From Misgurnus anguillicaudatus (lineage: Eukaryota > Chordata > Actinopteri > Cypriniformes > Cobitidae), in assembly GCF_027580225.2 (NCBI RefSeq), contig NC_073357.2:41006001-41070000 (forward strand): 64,000 nt of DNA, given 5' to 3'. Each line of letters opens with the position of its first letter. Within the stretch, counting starts at the first letter, position 1. The notes under the pieces were generated by a model. It worked only from the letters and a program-made list of their open reading frames with translations, had not been told where the DNA came from and did no database searches. Below are positions 50,601 through 62,600 of this stretch, one piece after another. The translations under genes were made by a program, and so were the position numbers.

Positions 50601-53600
50601 AAAATCAAGCGTTGTTTGTACAGTACGAACGTACTCTTCTGATAACTCTTCTTAACTCAAACGATGATGGCCATCAATCAGACGGGAACAATAAATCATG
50701 TTACCGGATGAGGTGAAGTAATCCAGTTTTATAAATGTTGTGTTTGATGACATCGTTTTATTTCATTATGTTAGGTTTCATGTAATTTTCAAAATGCAAT
50801 AGACCTTTTACGCACTTCCGCATTTTTCGACTGGAATACGTCAACAAAGTGTATTACAACTTCCTGTTATCGTAGCGGTAGATACGGAAAATAGCAGAGT
50901 CAAAGTGTCGCATTTCTGTGGTGTTCAAGGCTGTTCGTCTTCCAACCAGAAACAGCCCTACCTTTATAATAGTTCATAGTAGCATATAATAGTAATACTA
51001 AGTAAAGAAAGTGCCACAGCAAGAAGAGTAAACATGCAAGAATGGGAAACTTTTGCCAACCGGCATTCTGTCTGTATTAAAACCTCCAGTTTGTGAGGCT
51101 CCTGGCTCTCTCTCATTGATCTGAAGCATCTACCTCTCACTACTACCTGTCCCTGTAGTATATTTGATACTTTAACCGCATGTAACAAGAAAACATTGCG
51201 TGTTGTCTCTCATATAGAAATACACAACTTTGCAGCAGACTGCCAGTAACATTTACCTAGTACAGCAGCTACACCAAATTACTGGTTATGTTAATCTCAT
51301 GCCATCTCACTTAAACATAACTTTATGTTTCACTGCGATGTGTTAAATCTTATATTACAAATTCAAAACCCCTAGATTTAAAATGAACGTAAAAGGAGTT
51401 GTAGCTAAAGCTTAACGTTACCTTGATAAATGTGGATAAACCCCGCGTGGAAGAATTTATATCCCTTATCCAGTTGTTCCCTTTAGTGGACGAATGTATA
51501 CCCACACTCTTCACCACATTGGTGTTGGTGAACTTCGGTAGACAAGTTAGGAAAGTTGGAAACACTCTAGCTGCCATTTCCCCACCAACAACAAAGCATA
51601 TACCGGAATTGCGTTTGTTGACGTATTTCCGGTTTTTGCGTAAATGGTCTATTGTTAGTCGTAGATATTACAGTATTAGTCCAATGTGATGGTGTGTTAA
51701 CACAGCACAGAATTAAGTGTTCAGATTAACAAACTTACCATAAACAAGCGAGTGGCCCGACAGACGCTATTACTTCCGCATTTCTCCACGCCACTGTTGT
51801 AATGTGGTTTCTACATCAATAAAGGCGGTAACAAAGGGTAACGTGGATATTATTGTCATTCACAGGCGACTGCACTGCCCCGTGTCACGGTTTAGAATAG
51901 CAATGCTTTCATAATTTACAAGCAGTTGAAAACATTAGAGATATTGATAGTAATCATCAGCTGGACAAAATTTATAACACTGGACTAGTGGTTTTTGGAT
52001 ATTTTACTGCAAATATCTTACAAATTGTACCTTTAAGGCTACGAGTGTTGTGTTGTCCATCTTAGTCCCATCAGTACAGCCATGAAAACATCCACAGCTG
52101 CTCTGGCACATTCTCCTTCAGTGGAAAAGAAGAGAGCTTTAACGTTTGGTAGACCCATGTTTTGACTGACCCATGGCTCCGCTGTCTGACTTGCTCATTT
52201 GATCTTTTCCTTTCCTCTGCAGCTTCTTCTTCAAGGCAAAAATCCTGGCGTGTCTTGGGAGTACACGCTACCCCATCCGGAAAAGAAGCACAACTACACC
52301 TGGTCTGTGGTACGATCAGACTGCTCTGCGCCCTGTGCTGGAGGTAAGTTTTTGTTCCTCTGCAATATATGTACTGTAAATGTTTGGTTTGTGCTTGAGG
52401 ATCACATGTGTTTCCTTGATGTATGGGACAGCTAGAAGAAAAGCAGAGTATTTGTGATTGTGTGTTAATGATTAAGGAATAATGTTTCTTGTGTGTAAGC
52501 GTGTTTGTCCAGGTAGATCAAAAGCACCTTTGTGAGCAGTAGAGGAAGACAAAAGTGCCCCCCAACTTCCTCCAGATTTCCTCTAATGCCCACCCAATCT
52601 CTTTCACTCATCTGTGTATATGTGTCTGTGTGGTAGTGGCTCCTTCATTCACAGGCAGTTGTCTGAGTGTTGGTGGCAGGCAGACAGCACCGTGACATGC
52701 CCAGAGCACAGATCTCTATCGGTGCTCTCACACAGTTTCATTCATGTTTTTCTTTATAGCAGACCTCTGGGCCGCGTCTCCCGGCCTCTCACACTGACAG
52801 AAGCCCGGCTTTGTTTGCCATAACAGAAGCCACACTACAGTACTGCCATTCATCCTGAGCTCCTATAATCCCCGAAAGACTTTTCACGGACAGTGTGGGC
52901 TCCAAGCTTTACTTTTCAAAAACTGTAGAGAGGATGCATAAGTTTATTGAATTTATTACATTTTAAATGTTTTAACTTTTAAAAAAAGTTGCTAGCCAGC
53001 GGCAGCATTTTTCATTATTTTCACAAAAGTTTAATGCCTTCCAGAAAATGTTCTTTTTTAAATATATAAACAAACAATATATCAAATGAAAGAACAGACC
53101 CTCTGCTTTCAAAAAAAAAAATCTACCTTTATTAGTTCTCTTGTAACCACCTCTCAAATATGGGTAGGTTTCTTCAAAAACACACAATTTTTAGCAAAAA
53201 GCTGAGATAATTCCAATTTATAAAGAAGGACTTTTGATAGAGATCACATGAAGAGCGATCCTCAAAACATATACAGAGTGCTTACTCTTTCACGTGAGGC
53301 GTTACTTCCGGGTTGCATAAGTAATATTAGATAATAGCGGTATTGCGTTATGTCAATGGCGTTGAAAGAATTAAAAGGGATAGACCTGTACAACATATTC
53401 AAAGAGACTAGATTTTTGTAGTATTGTTTTGGTTTTTGATAAAATAATAAGTTTAGGTCTTTTGGGTTTACGTTTTAAAAGAGATGATTTTTAATATAAC
53501 AGCACTGAGGCTTTTCACTCTTTGTAATGTTTTATTTTGCTTGTCTGGTCTATGTTTGTGGTGTCCCATTCATTGTCTGCTTTGCTTAGTGACATGTTTT

Positions 53601-56600
53601 AGCAAAAATAGACAATATCTGGTCTCACACACATCATTTAATTTTTTTATACACATTTTATATATTTAAACCATAGATGCAGAAAATCCCACTACATTTC
53701 TAAATTAAATTGCATACCGTTTAGAGCAGGGGTCTCCAACGTGGTGCCCATGGGCACCAGCTTGCCCGCACAGAGTCTGTGAGGTGCCTGCCAAAGCACA
53801 TTCTTTTAATAGTCTCAATTGTAATATTAATTTATTACATATTTTTTATATTAGCTTGGCTTGGTTTAAGTATGTTAACATTTTAAACAATACTAAAACA
53901 TAACAACAAGTAAAATAAAATCAACAAGTAAAAAAAAAAAAAGTTTTGAGTAGACTTTATCAAAAGTAGCCCTCTAGATTGCGTTATTCATTGTGGTAGC
54001 CCTTCCTCACAAAAAGGTTGGAGACCCCTGGGGGACCCCATTTCCAGTCCTGTCTGAAAGCAATGTCACATTTATTACAGTCACTGCCGTGCTTATATTC
54101 AGTATATAACAGCATTTTGACGTAATTTCTCTTTCTAATTTTCTCTCAGGTCGGGTCTCGACAAAAGCCATTTGTCTGCAGGATCAGCAGACACAAGTCA
54201 ATGCTTCACTCTGCAACCCCCAGACCAGACCTGTGGTGGGCTCCCATCTGTGCAACACACATCCCTGCCCTGCCTAGTAAGAGTCTATGCGTGTTGTTTT
54301 CTCCATCTGAATGTTTGGGCATCGAACAACTGGCTTCCTTGTGCCATGCTCATTTATCTCCAGTGCTATTGGTGGGCAAAGTGCCACGGTATGGTTGTTT
54401 GAAATCAGCTTCAGCATAGGCAGAACCCAACACAATGCTCTGGAGACTCACAATAGTTTCCTCAGGATTAGCGTAGCCTCCAGACAGGGACTGCAGCTTC
54501 TCTGCCCAAACTCTAGGTCCAAGCCACACACCGGCATACACAGACATCCCTTATAATTACACAAATGCATACCCACATACATATACATGAATCCTATAAT
54601 TAGACAATCACACACAGCCATACTGCTATCATTACAAGTACTTTCCAATGACTTAATGGTTTTTATACTGAGCTAAGAATAATGTCTATCTTCTCTAACT
54701 TATATCTAAACCTAACCTTTACAAAAAACAATTTACATTTTATTAAAATATTAGTTTTTATTACAACATTTTAAAGGTGACATAATGAAAATCTGACTTT
54801 TTCCATGTTTAAGTGCTGTAATTGGGTCCCCAGTGCTTCTATCAACCCAGAAAATGTGGAAAAGATCAACCCAGTAACTTAGTTATGGTAAACCATTTTC
54901 TGCAAGCATGTGGAAAAAAAGGTCTTTGAAATTTGTCTCCCCCTGTGATGTCAGAAGGGGATAATACTGCCCCTTAATCTGCACTATCCAACCACTGCAC
55001 TGTCATTTAGTGCAGAGATCAGCTCATTCGCATTTAAAAGGTCACACCCAAAACGGCACATTTATGCTTACACCTACAAAGTGGCAAATTTAACGTTATA
55101 ATAAATTATCTATATGATATTTTAAGCTTAAACTTCACATACGTACAAATATTTATTTTACATCTTAAAAAAGTCTTGTGAAATGTCCCCTTTTTAAAGT
55201 TTTTTATTGTTTTTGAAATGTTTTCACAAGTTCGTTTTTCATGTTATACTTACTTTGGCCCTGACAAGAATAACCAAACCGGGCCACACAGCTTCTTACA
55301 ATTAAACGAATGCATGAAAAACAGTTTTTACAATTAGATCAATTCATATAGACAAAGACAGAAATACTGTACCTCTCATTCTGTCTCGTCTTTCCTTTGA
55401 CTTGAGTGGAAACTTTGTATATGATCGGGTGAATTAGGGTGAAATATTTCAGGAAGAGTTGAAGCCATATTTATTGAAGACTCCCACATATTTACAGTAA
55501 GCCATATGGATGGAAAGGAATACATGTTATTATTGGATATAGGGAGGATAGAGGAAAAATTGTGCGATGAATTTGACAAATGAATTGGATAGAGACCTTG
55601 TGCTGTATGTAAAACACGGTTAATGATGGTTTCACGAACAGGAAAGAAAACATTCTGGGTGTAGGTGTCAGAAACTCCTCTGGGATCTGTACACAGGACT
55701 GACCGGTTTGACAATGAAAGTGAATGGCTCGAAACAGACTCTTCCTGTCTCTTCAGAGTTCAAAGTCAGCCCGTCTTTCCTTTGAGAATCTATTGCTATT
55801 CCTACGAGAACAGCCTTTAAATGACTTAAAGTCAGATTGATTTACTTATCTCATGCCTGTGCTGCATCTACATACCCAGCATCCATCACTCGCCATGGTG
55901 AAAGGCATTGACTCGCCATTCTGCCATTCAGATAACAAATGTCCCCTTTAACCCTGCTGGCTTTCCTTTCGCTTCCTCTCTTTTTCTTTCCCTGTCTCTC
56001 TATAGACTTAAATCATCAGGCCACGTGTAAAATACTGGCTGCGTCCAATTATAATGTGTGGGCAATGGCCATGCTAAAAGTGGAAATCAAGACCATATGA
56101 TTTTATCCTTAAAGCAACAAGCTCTAAACGATTTGGCTTGTTCCATTCAAAGTCTGACAAATAGTCCAATAGGGTACAAAATAGAGTAATTGAAAACAAC
56201 GCCAGGGCTGACAGCAAAACAATGTGTCTGCCACGGTGAGGGATGTCCAATCATAGCCCTGTATTTAGCTGGAGTAAGACTGTGTGGCTTCAAATCACTC
56301 ACCACCAAAATGTAACCACATCCCAAAAACACTAACTTTGCCTGTGCTGTAGTGCGCAAAGGGGGCTTTGATTACTAGTAGAGATTACCAGTAATCCCAG
56401 TCTCCTTCCAGTTAGCGTCACACTTCATAACATCAGCTTCTTGCTTACTGTCAGGTCAAACAAAAGAGTAAGTTTAGAGCTCTTCAATGTTTGCATGTAG
56501 ATACGACAGTGCTTTTATTATTAAGTGGCTCTGTGTTTTTCTTCTCTGGAGGTTCTCAGCATTCAGAATGGATTGATGTAGGTCATGAGTGTGCTTAGTG

Positions 56601-59600
56601 TTCACATCTTAAATCCCACATTTACTAATGAGCTCCCCCACTATATGCCGAGCACAGTCTGTTTCCCTGAGTTGAATGACATCACAAGCTTAAATTTGTG
56701 ATATCATTGTGAAACGTTATTTTGAGCTATTGTGTGCTTTGATTTATGCACACTGAAAATAGGAAAAGTCTGAAATTCTTAAGGAAAATAAATAGGCCTT
56801 TAAAACATATCTAGATAATGGATGTGCATGTGTTCAAAAAGAGACGAGAGATAGAGAGAGAAGCTTCTGCTTATCTTTCCAGCAAATATCTCCAGACAGG
56901 TCTACCCATGTTTTATTATGGAGCGAGAGAGACTACATCCCACAGGGATTGAGCCCGTCTAGCCAGCCAGGAATCAAACGCTAATCTCTGGACTATGGCT
57001 TGTGGGACTCAGTCTAGTGACATATATCCATGCTGCACAGGCCACACCACTGCTCCTGGACTTCAAACATGGCCAGCTTGGTTCCTTTTCTAAAACATCA
57101 CATGAACAGATAAATGCACATGCCTTAAAGACGTTTGCAGTACCCTGTGCATTCCCCCCTATCTTGACAGTTTCACATGATTAAATGTTTTGTCTCCAAC
57201 TGGTACCCTTTAAAGTGGGGACAGCTCTGGGGTGGCTTCCCAGACTTTCATGGTATTATCATATTGTAATTCAAGACGGTCGTAATAAATCACAATAAAG
57301 GCACAATGTCCAATTTTACAAAACCAAGCGGCCAAAACAAACCGTGTTAGCTTACATGCCATGCTTCTGGAAAGTGATATTTTTAGCAAGAAAATGCAGA
57401 GAGCCAAGTGGGTTTAGCAAAATAGATGGCTCTCTCCGTGCTCTCAAACTGACGAACGCTTCCAAACCAAAACCATACCCCAGAGAGTGCTAAAAATTCA
57501 GCCTTTGCCCTCTCATACGGCCAGCTGGAGCTTAAATTTCACAGTGTGATTTGAAACAAGCATGCATTATGTGCTAGGATGCATCATTTTGGGCAGACGC
57601 GTAGGAAATGTGACGCAGTCAACAGTGTCGTCCCCACAGATATTTCTGATTTCTCTAATTGCATGGCTTGAAATATGCAATTTTTTTCGAAGATTCCAGA
57701 AATACAAAATTTAAACCAAAGCCAGTAGCGGTTTGCACTGAGGCAAGGCAACTTTGCTCTCTGACCATTGACACATTGTCATTTATGTGGCAAGAAGAGC
57801 AGACGAGGGAGTGAGAGGGCACGTTGTGCAACGGATTGTGTTTCTTTCCCCAATGAAAATTGTAGCTTAGCCTTTTGCCTCCAATCTGTCAAATGGTTGG
57901 AGAGAAAATTAAAGGATTTTTCTCAGGTCCGTGGCACAGGTCTGTGTGCGAGGCGGTGGGAGTGGTTGGGTTGGAACTGGGTCTTGTAAGAACTCGACCC
58001 GGGACGCCTGTCCGTTGCGGCGGCCACAGCTCGCATCAGAGCTGTCATTTACTCTAATCTCTCCCCGGCCTGCCCAGCTCTATTTTAAAGCCTTGTTTTA
58101 TCCGTAGCCAAGAGAAGCAGGAATAGCGTTGCTATCTGTGTGCTGGAGGAGAGCGGGTCAGACCTGGATGGGAAGTCGATGATTCTTTTGAATGATTGGC
58201 CATAATGGGCACTATTACATTAAATATCACAAATGGTTGGAGGTGCAAAGTGTCCATGGCCAAGTATGCATATTATGATTATTCAGACGGAAACCACTGA
58301 TTCGTCACAGCTATTGCTGAAATAAACAAATTCATTACAGAACCTTGAAATGCACACAGTTGTCTTCCTTACTTTTTGAATTATTTTATTGAAATCATAA
58401 TGTATAAACTTAGCTCTTGATGCTTTACAGCTCTTTTGCTTGAAAAGTAAGTGTACAGGATGAATGTCTATGTTTGTGCCCATTTAAGACCACAGGGAGA
58501 GGGTGGGTACAGAAATACATATGTGGTTTCATGATTGGTCCTCTCCATCATGTGGTTTAGACTAATGAGGTCAGTCATGATCTAATGATCGTCACATTAT
58601 TCGAAGAAAGCCTTCTTGTGTAAGTGTGTGCCTTATGCGCTTATGGTGTCTTCGATGTTAAATTCAGCTTGAATGTTGTCTAAAGGACTGATCTGTTTTC
58701 TTAACAGCTGGACCACAGGTAAATGGGGAGTGTGCAGTAGAACATGTGGAGGTGGGCAGCAGACACGAAACATCCGCTGCATGAGGATGGTGACATACCA
58801 GCGGGAGGAGGTGGCAGCTTCCTCCTTGTGCCCGATTATCACACCTGCCCAGCTTCAGCCTTGCAACTCACAGGCGTGTCCTCCAGAGTGGAGCACTGGC
58901 TCCTGGTCACAGGTTGGTTTACTCTAGATAAACATGAAACCTGTTTAAGTTAACTTATTTTCTCTTTTTTATCTGTCAGAAACTTTGTTTCTTTGATATT
59001 ATTGAATTCTTAACTGTATTTTATTCACATAAGAGGTAAGGTAAGGATTTAAGATACATGTATCTACGTACGATGTATCAGAGAGTCTGTGATGAAGCGC
59101 TAGTGACCCCTGCTGTTGTAGCACAAGCAGAGCATCATATTCAATCCATCCGACTATTTCATGTTGCACTACCAATTTGTGTATGTACAGTACTTGTACT
59201 AGAAAAATATGTAATAAATGAAGAGTTCGGTTCCAAAACAAGATACATTTTTCAAAAATCTTGTTTTTTGATTGTGCATTCCAATGGATATCAATCATAC
59301 TGCAATTGGTTTGATTTAAGCCTTCATGACAAAAAAACAGAGTAGCACAATAAAACACAATAAAAACATGATAACATAATAATAAACATGTTTTGTCTAA
59401 AAAATATTGTCTCGAGTTATTTCGTTTTGGAACCAAACTCTTTTAAAAATATGTTTTCACAGTATGATTTAGTTACAAGGTCCGTATGACGTATGCAAAA
59501 CTGCCGCCCCAGTGTTTGAATGATGTATGTTGAATGATACTAATTAATGTTTTTGTGTCATTTTTTTTTTTATATTGGTCCGCAAATGTGCTTTTCATAT

Positions 59601-62600
59601 ATGTACCACTTGACCTTTCGACGTGTTTGCGCAATTACATGAGGTTGCGTTGGCGCATCACACGGCTAGTGCAATATGAGAAGTTGTGGTTTAAAAGTGA
59701 TTATTTATTATTTTTCTGACAGTGTTTTTGCTAAATAAGACCCTTATGCCTCATATGGTGTCGTTAAGAGCCCTTTGAAGCTGCGTTGATACGGCAATTT
59801 TAAACTGTAAGCTGTTGGGGTCCAATGAAGTCTATTAAATTGAGAAAATGTATTTAATATTTAATTTATTCTCGACTGAACAAAGAAGGACATCAACATT
59901 TTTGATGACATGGGGGTGATTAAATGATTGGGATTTTTTTAAAGAAAGTGGAGATTCCTTTGAGGTTTAAATGCTTCTTAGTCCAGTTAGTATGAGGTGT
60001 GATAAACACATTTCTTATTGAAATCATATCAAATTATAAATATGTGTTTTCCATAAACAGTTAAAGATATTTTAGAACATTTCACTGTAGTGGTAGATAC
60101 CAGTGGCGGCTGATGACTGCTCTTCCGAGGGACGCAAATTCAAAATATGTGTCATGTGTGTTGCTCGTGTTTTCAAAATATGTGCTTGTTGCGTCATGTG
60201 AACCATGTGCATCACGTGTTTTGTCAAAATAAGTGCCTGCTGCACACATGTCCAAACCGTTTATGATAAAAGAAACGCTCATGTTCACAAAATACACGCA
60301 AGACACTCCCTTAACAGTAAACTCTGATTACGCGAGTATCTGGCAAACGCGAGCTTCTCTTTTATCAAAAACCCTTTAGATGCGTCTGGAGCAGGCACCT
60401 ATTTTGACAAGACACGTGATCCACATAGGTTCACTCTAGGCGCAGAACACATATTTTGAAATTACGAATCACACACATGACGGGCTACATACATGTTGTG
60501 ACGAACTTCGCATCGTGTGCCCTCGAATAAAGAAGTCACCGGCCGTCACTGGTAAATACCGATTAAATTTCTCATAAAGGTCAAGGTGAGTTCACACAGC
60601 CTGTCTCTAGAGTTCATATACTTGTTGTTTGAGGTGAACTGCACACCACTCTGACCTTTACAATGTTTAAACTAACATCACACTGAGCAAACAACAACTC
60701 TCTTTCACTTCTGGTTCTCTTTCTTTCTTTTGTTCTTTCTTTCTTCTTTTTAGAAGATCAAGTTTTGACTGTTTCAATTTTTACTTGGTTTTAGATACAG
60801 AATCAAAAACAAAATGATGAACAATTGAACAGCTCAGATGCAAAAGCCTCTAACCGCCATCTCCATCAAAAATACGATAATGATTAACTGAATGCTCTCG
60901 ACACATATTATACGTTTAGCAAATACTTTAGCCTCAAATCCGCTTTATCTCTGCCTTAGGCCAGTTTTTACCAGTTTTTTGGCAGAATCTGATAAAAGTC
61001 TGAAACAAAAATGCTAATTTACAAGAAACCATGTATTTTATACAACATTTCATAGGAGCTCGCTAATTGTAGAACTTTTCAATTACTTTTATGCATTTTG
61101 CAGATACTTTTATCCAAAGTGACTTACAGTGCATTCTATGTATTTGTGTGCCCTGGAAATCGAACCAATGACCTTTGAATTGCTAATGCAAGGCAATACC
61201 AGTTAAAGCTACAGGAACACAACTTTTTAGGTCAAGCTAAGGAATTTGTCAGGAAAGAGAACCCAAATGCAGACATGAAATACAAATGAAGATTTATTAA
61301 CAAAAAGGGAAAAAACCCACGAGGGGGCAAGAAACAGGATAACAATTAAGTGGACAAATAATCAAAACTGACATAACATATGACTGAAACTCACTGATGC
61401 TCTACAGAGACTCAAGACAGGAACATAATACAACACGCAGGACGAACCCGTAATGAGTGACAAACACAGGACTCTTAAATAGGACAAAGTAAATTACATA
61501 CACCTGGAAAATAATCACACGTAAGGGACCGGGGAAAAAGTGACGAGACACTGGAAACACGTGGCAAGATACAAACAATAAAAAGCCACAGAACATTGTA
61601 CTGTCGGGACCCTGCCATACAGAAATATCAAACAAGGATCTGGCAGGACCCCGACTGCTTCACCCAACAATTCTATTTATCGCTGCACCCTTAGCAACCA
61701 CACATATCAGTTTAAGAACAGTTTTTTTTATTTGAGCTTTCATGCATATTACACATTAGAACGTGGTTGTTCACGATCAGGGACTATTTTTTCTAGCGGA
61801 AGGAATGCTTTTATTGATTTAACTTCATGAAAGTTGCACTATTTTTTTTACTTTAGTATTGTGTGGTAACCGTTTTTATAAAACTCCGCTTTGCGTCGTG
61901 CCTAACAACGCCCTTCAGCCGTTACTTATTCACGATATAGCACAGCCTCTCGTACCTTATTGCTCAGTGAATTGGAATGCACATGTATTGGTGTTAATCT
62001 GGAAGAGGTTAGGACTGTAATGTTTATGAATGTTTCTTTGGAGTTGCAGAGGTGCTTGCTGTAGAGTAGTTGTAAATTTCTCATTCATACTGTAATAATA
62101 TTTGTTTGAAGTCTGCAATTTGTAGATTTTTAATGAAATCTTTAATGTATAATTTAATGTATCTCTCTCTCTCTCTCTGTAGTGCTCTAAGAGCTGCGGG
62201 CGTGGGCTGAAGAAGCGTAGTGTTTTCTGTAGCAGCACTGATCCAGGTGCCAGAGCTGTGGTACCTGACAGCATGTGTAAATTACACCTGAAGCCCAAAG
62301 CCCAGGAGACCTGCGTGCTCAGCCGTTGCCCCAGGAATGAGCGTCTTCAGTGGATAACTAGCACCTGGGGAGAGGTAAAACCCCTCATAGGAATATCAAA
62401 GGTTACCTAGATACATACCAAAACAGTTTCTATGCTATGCACATATTTTCACCCATTTGACCCTACTGCATTAATAAGGCATTTTCATGCAAGTCAAGTA
62501 AGTGACATATTAACTCATCTAAAATGCTAAATTATATGCATGCACATGGTTACAACAACACCTTTGCATTTACATCGAAACATACGTGTGTAGATTGCGA

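Noticed and set aside
53719..54038. 8-bp target duplication around the CAGGGGTC element
   Set aside because: The flanking octamers do not match, so only the inverted ends support this element.
57768..58057. Possible exons in the GC-richer part of intron 18
   Set aside because: Frames are short, show no ADAMTS or other domain, and exon 18 joins exon 19 in frame without them.
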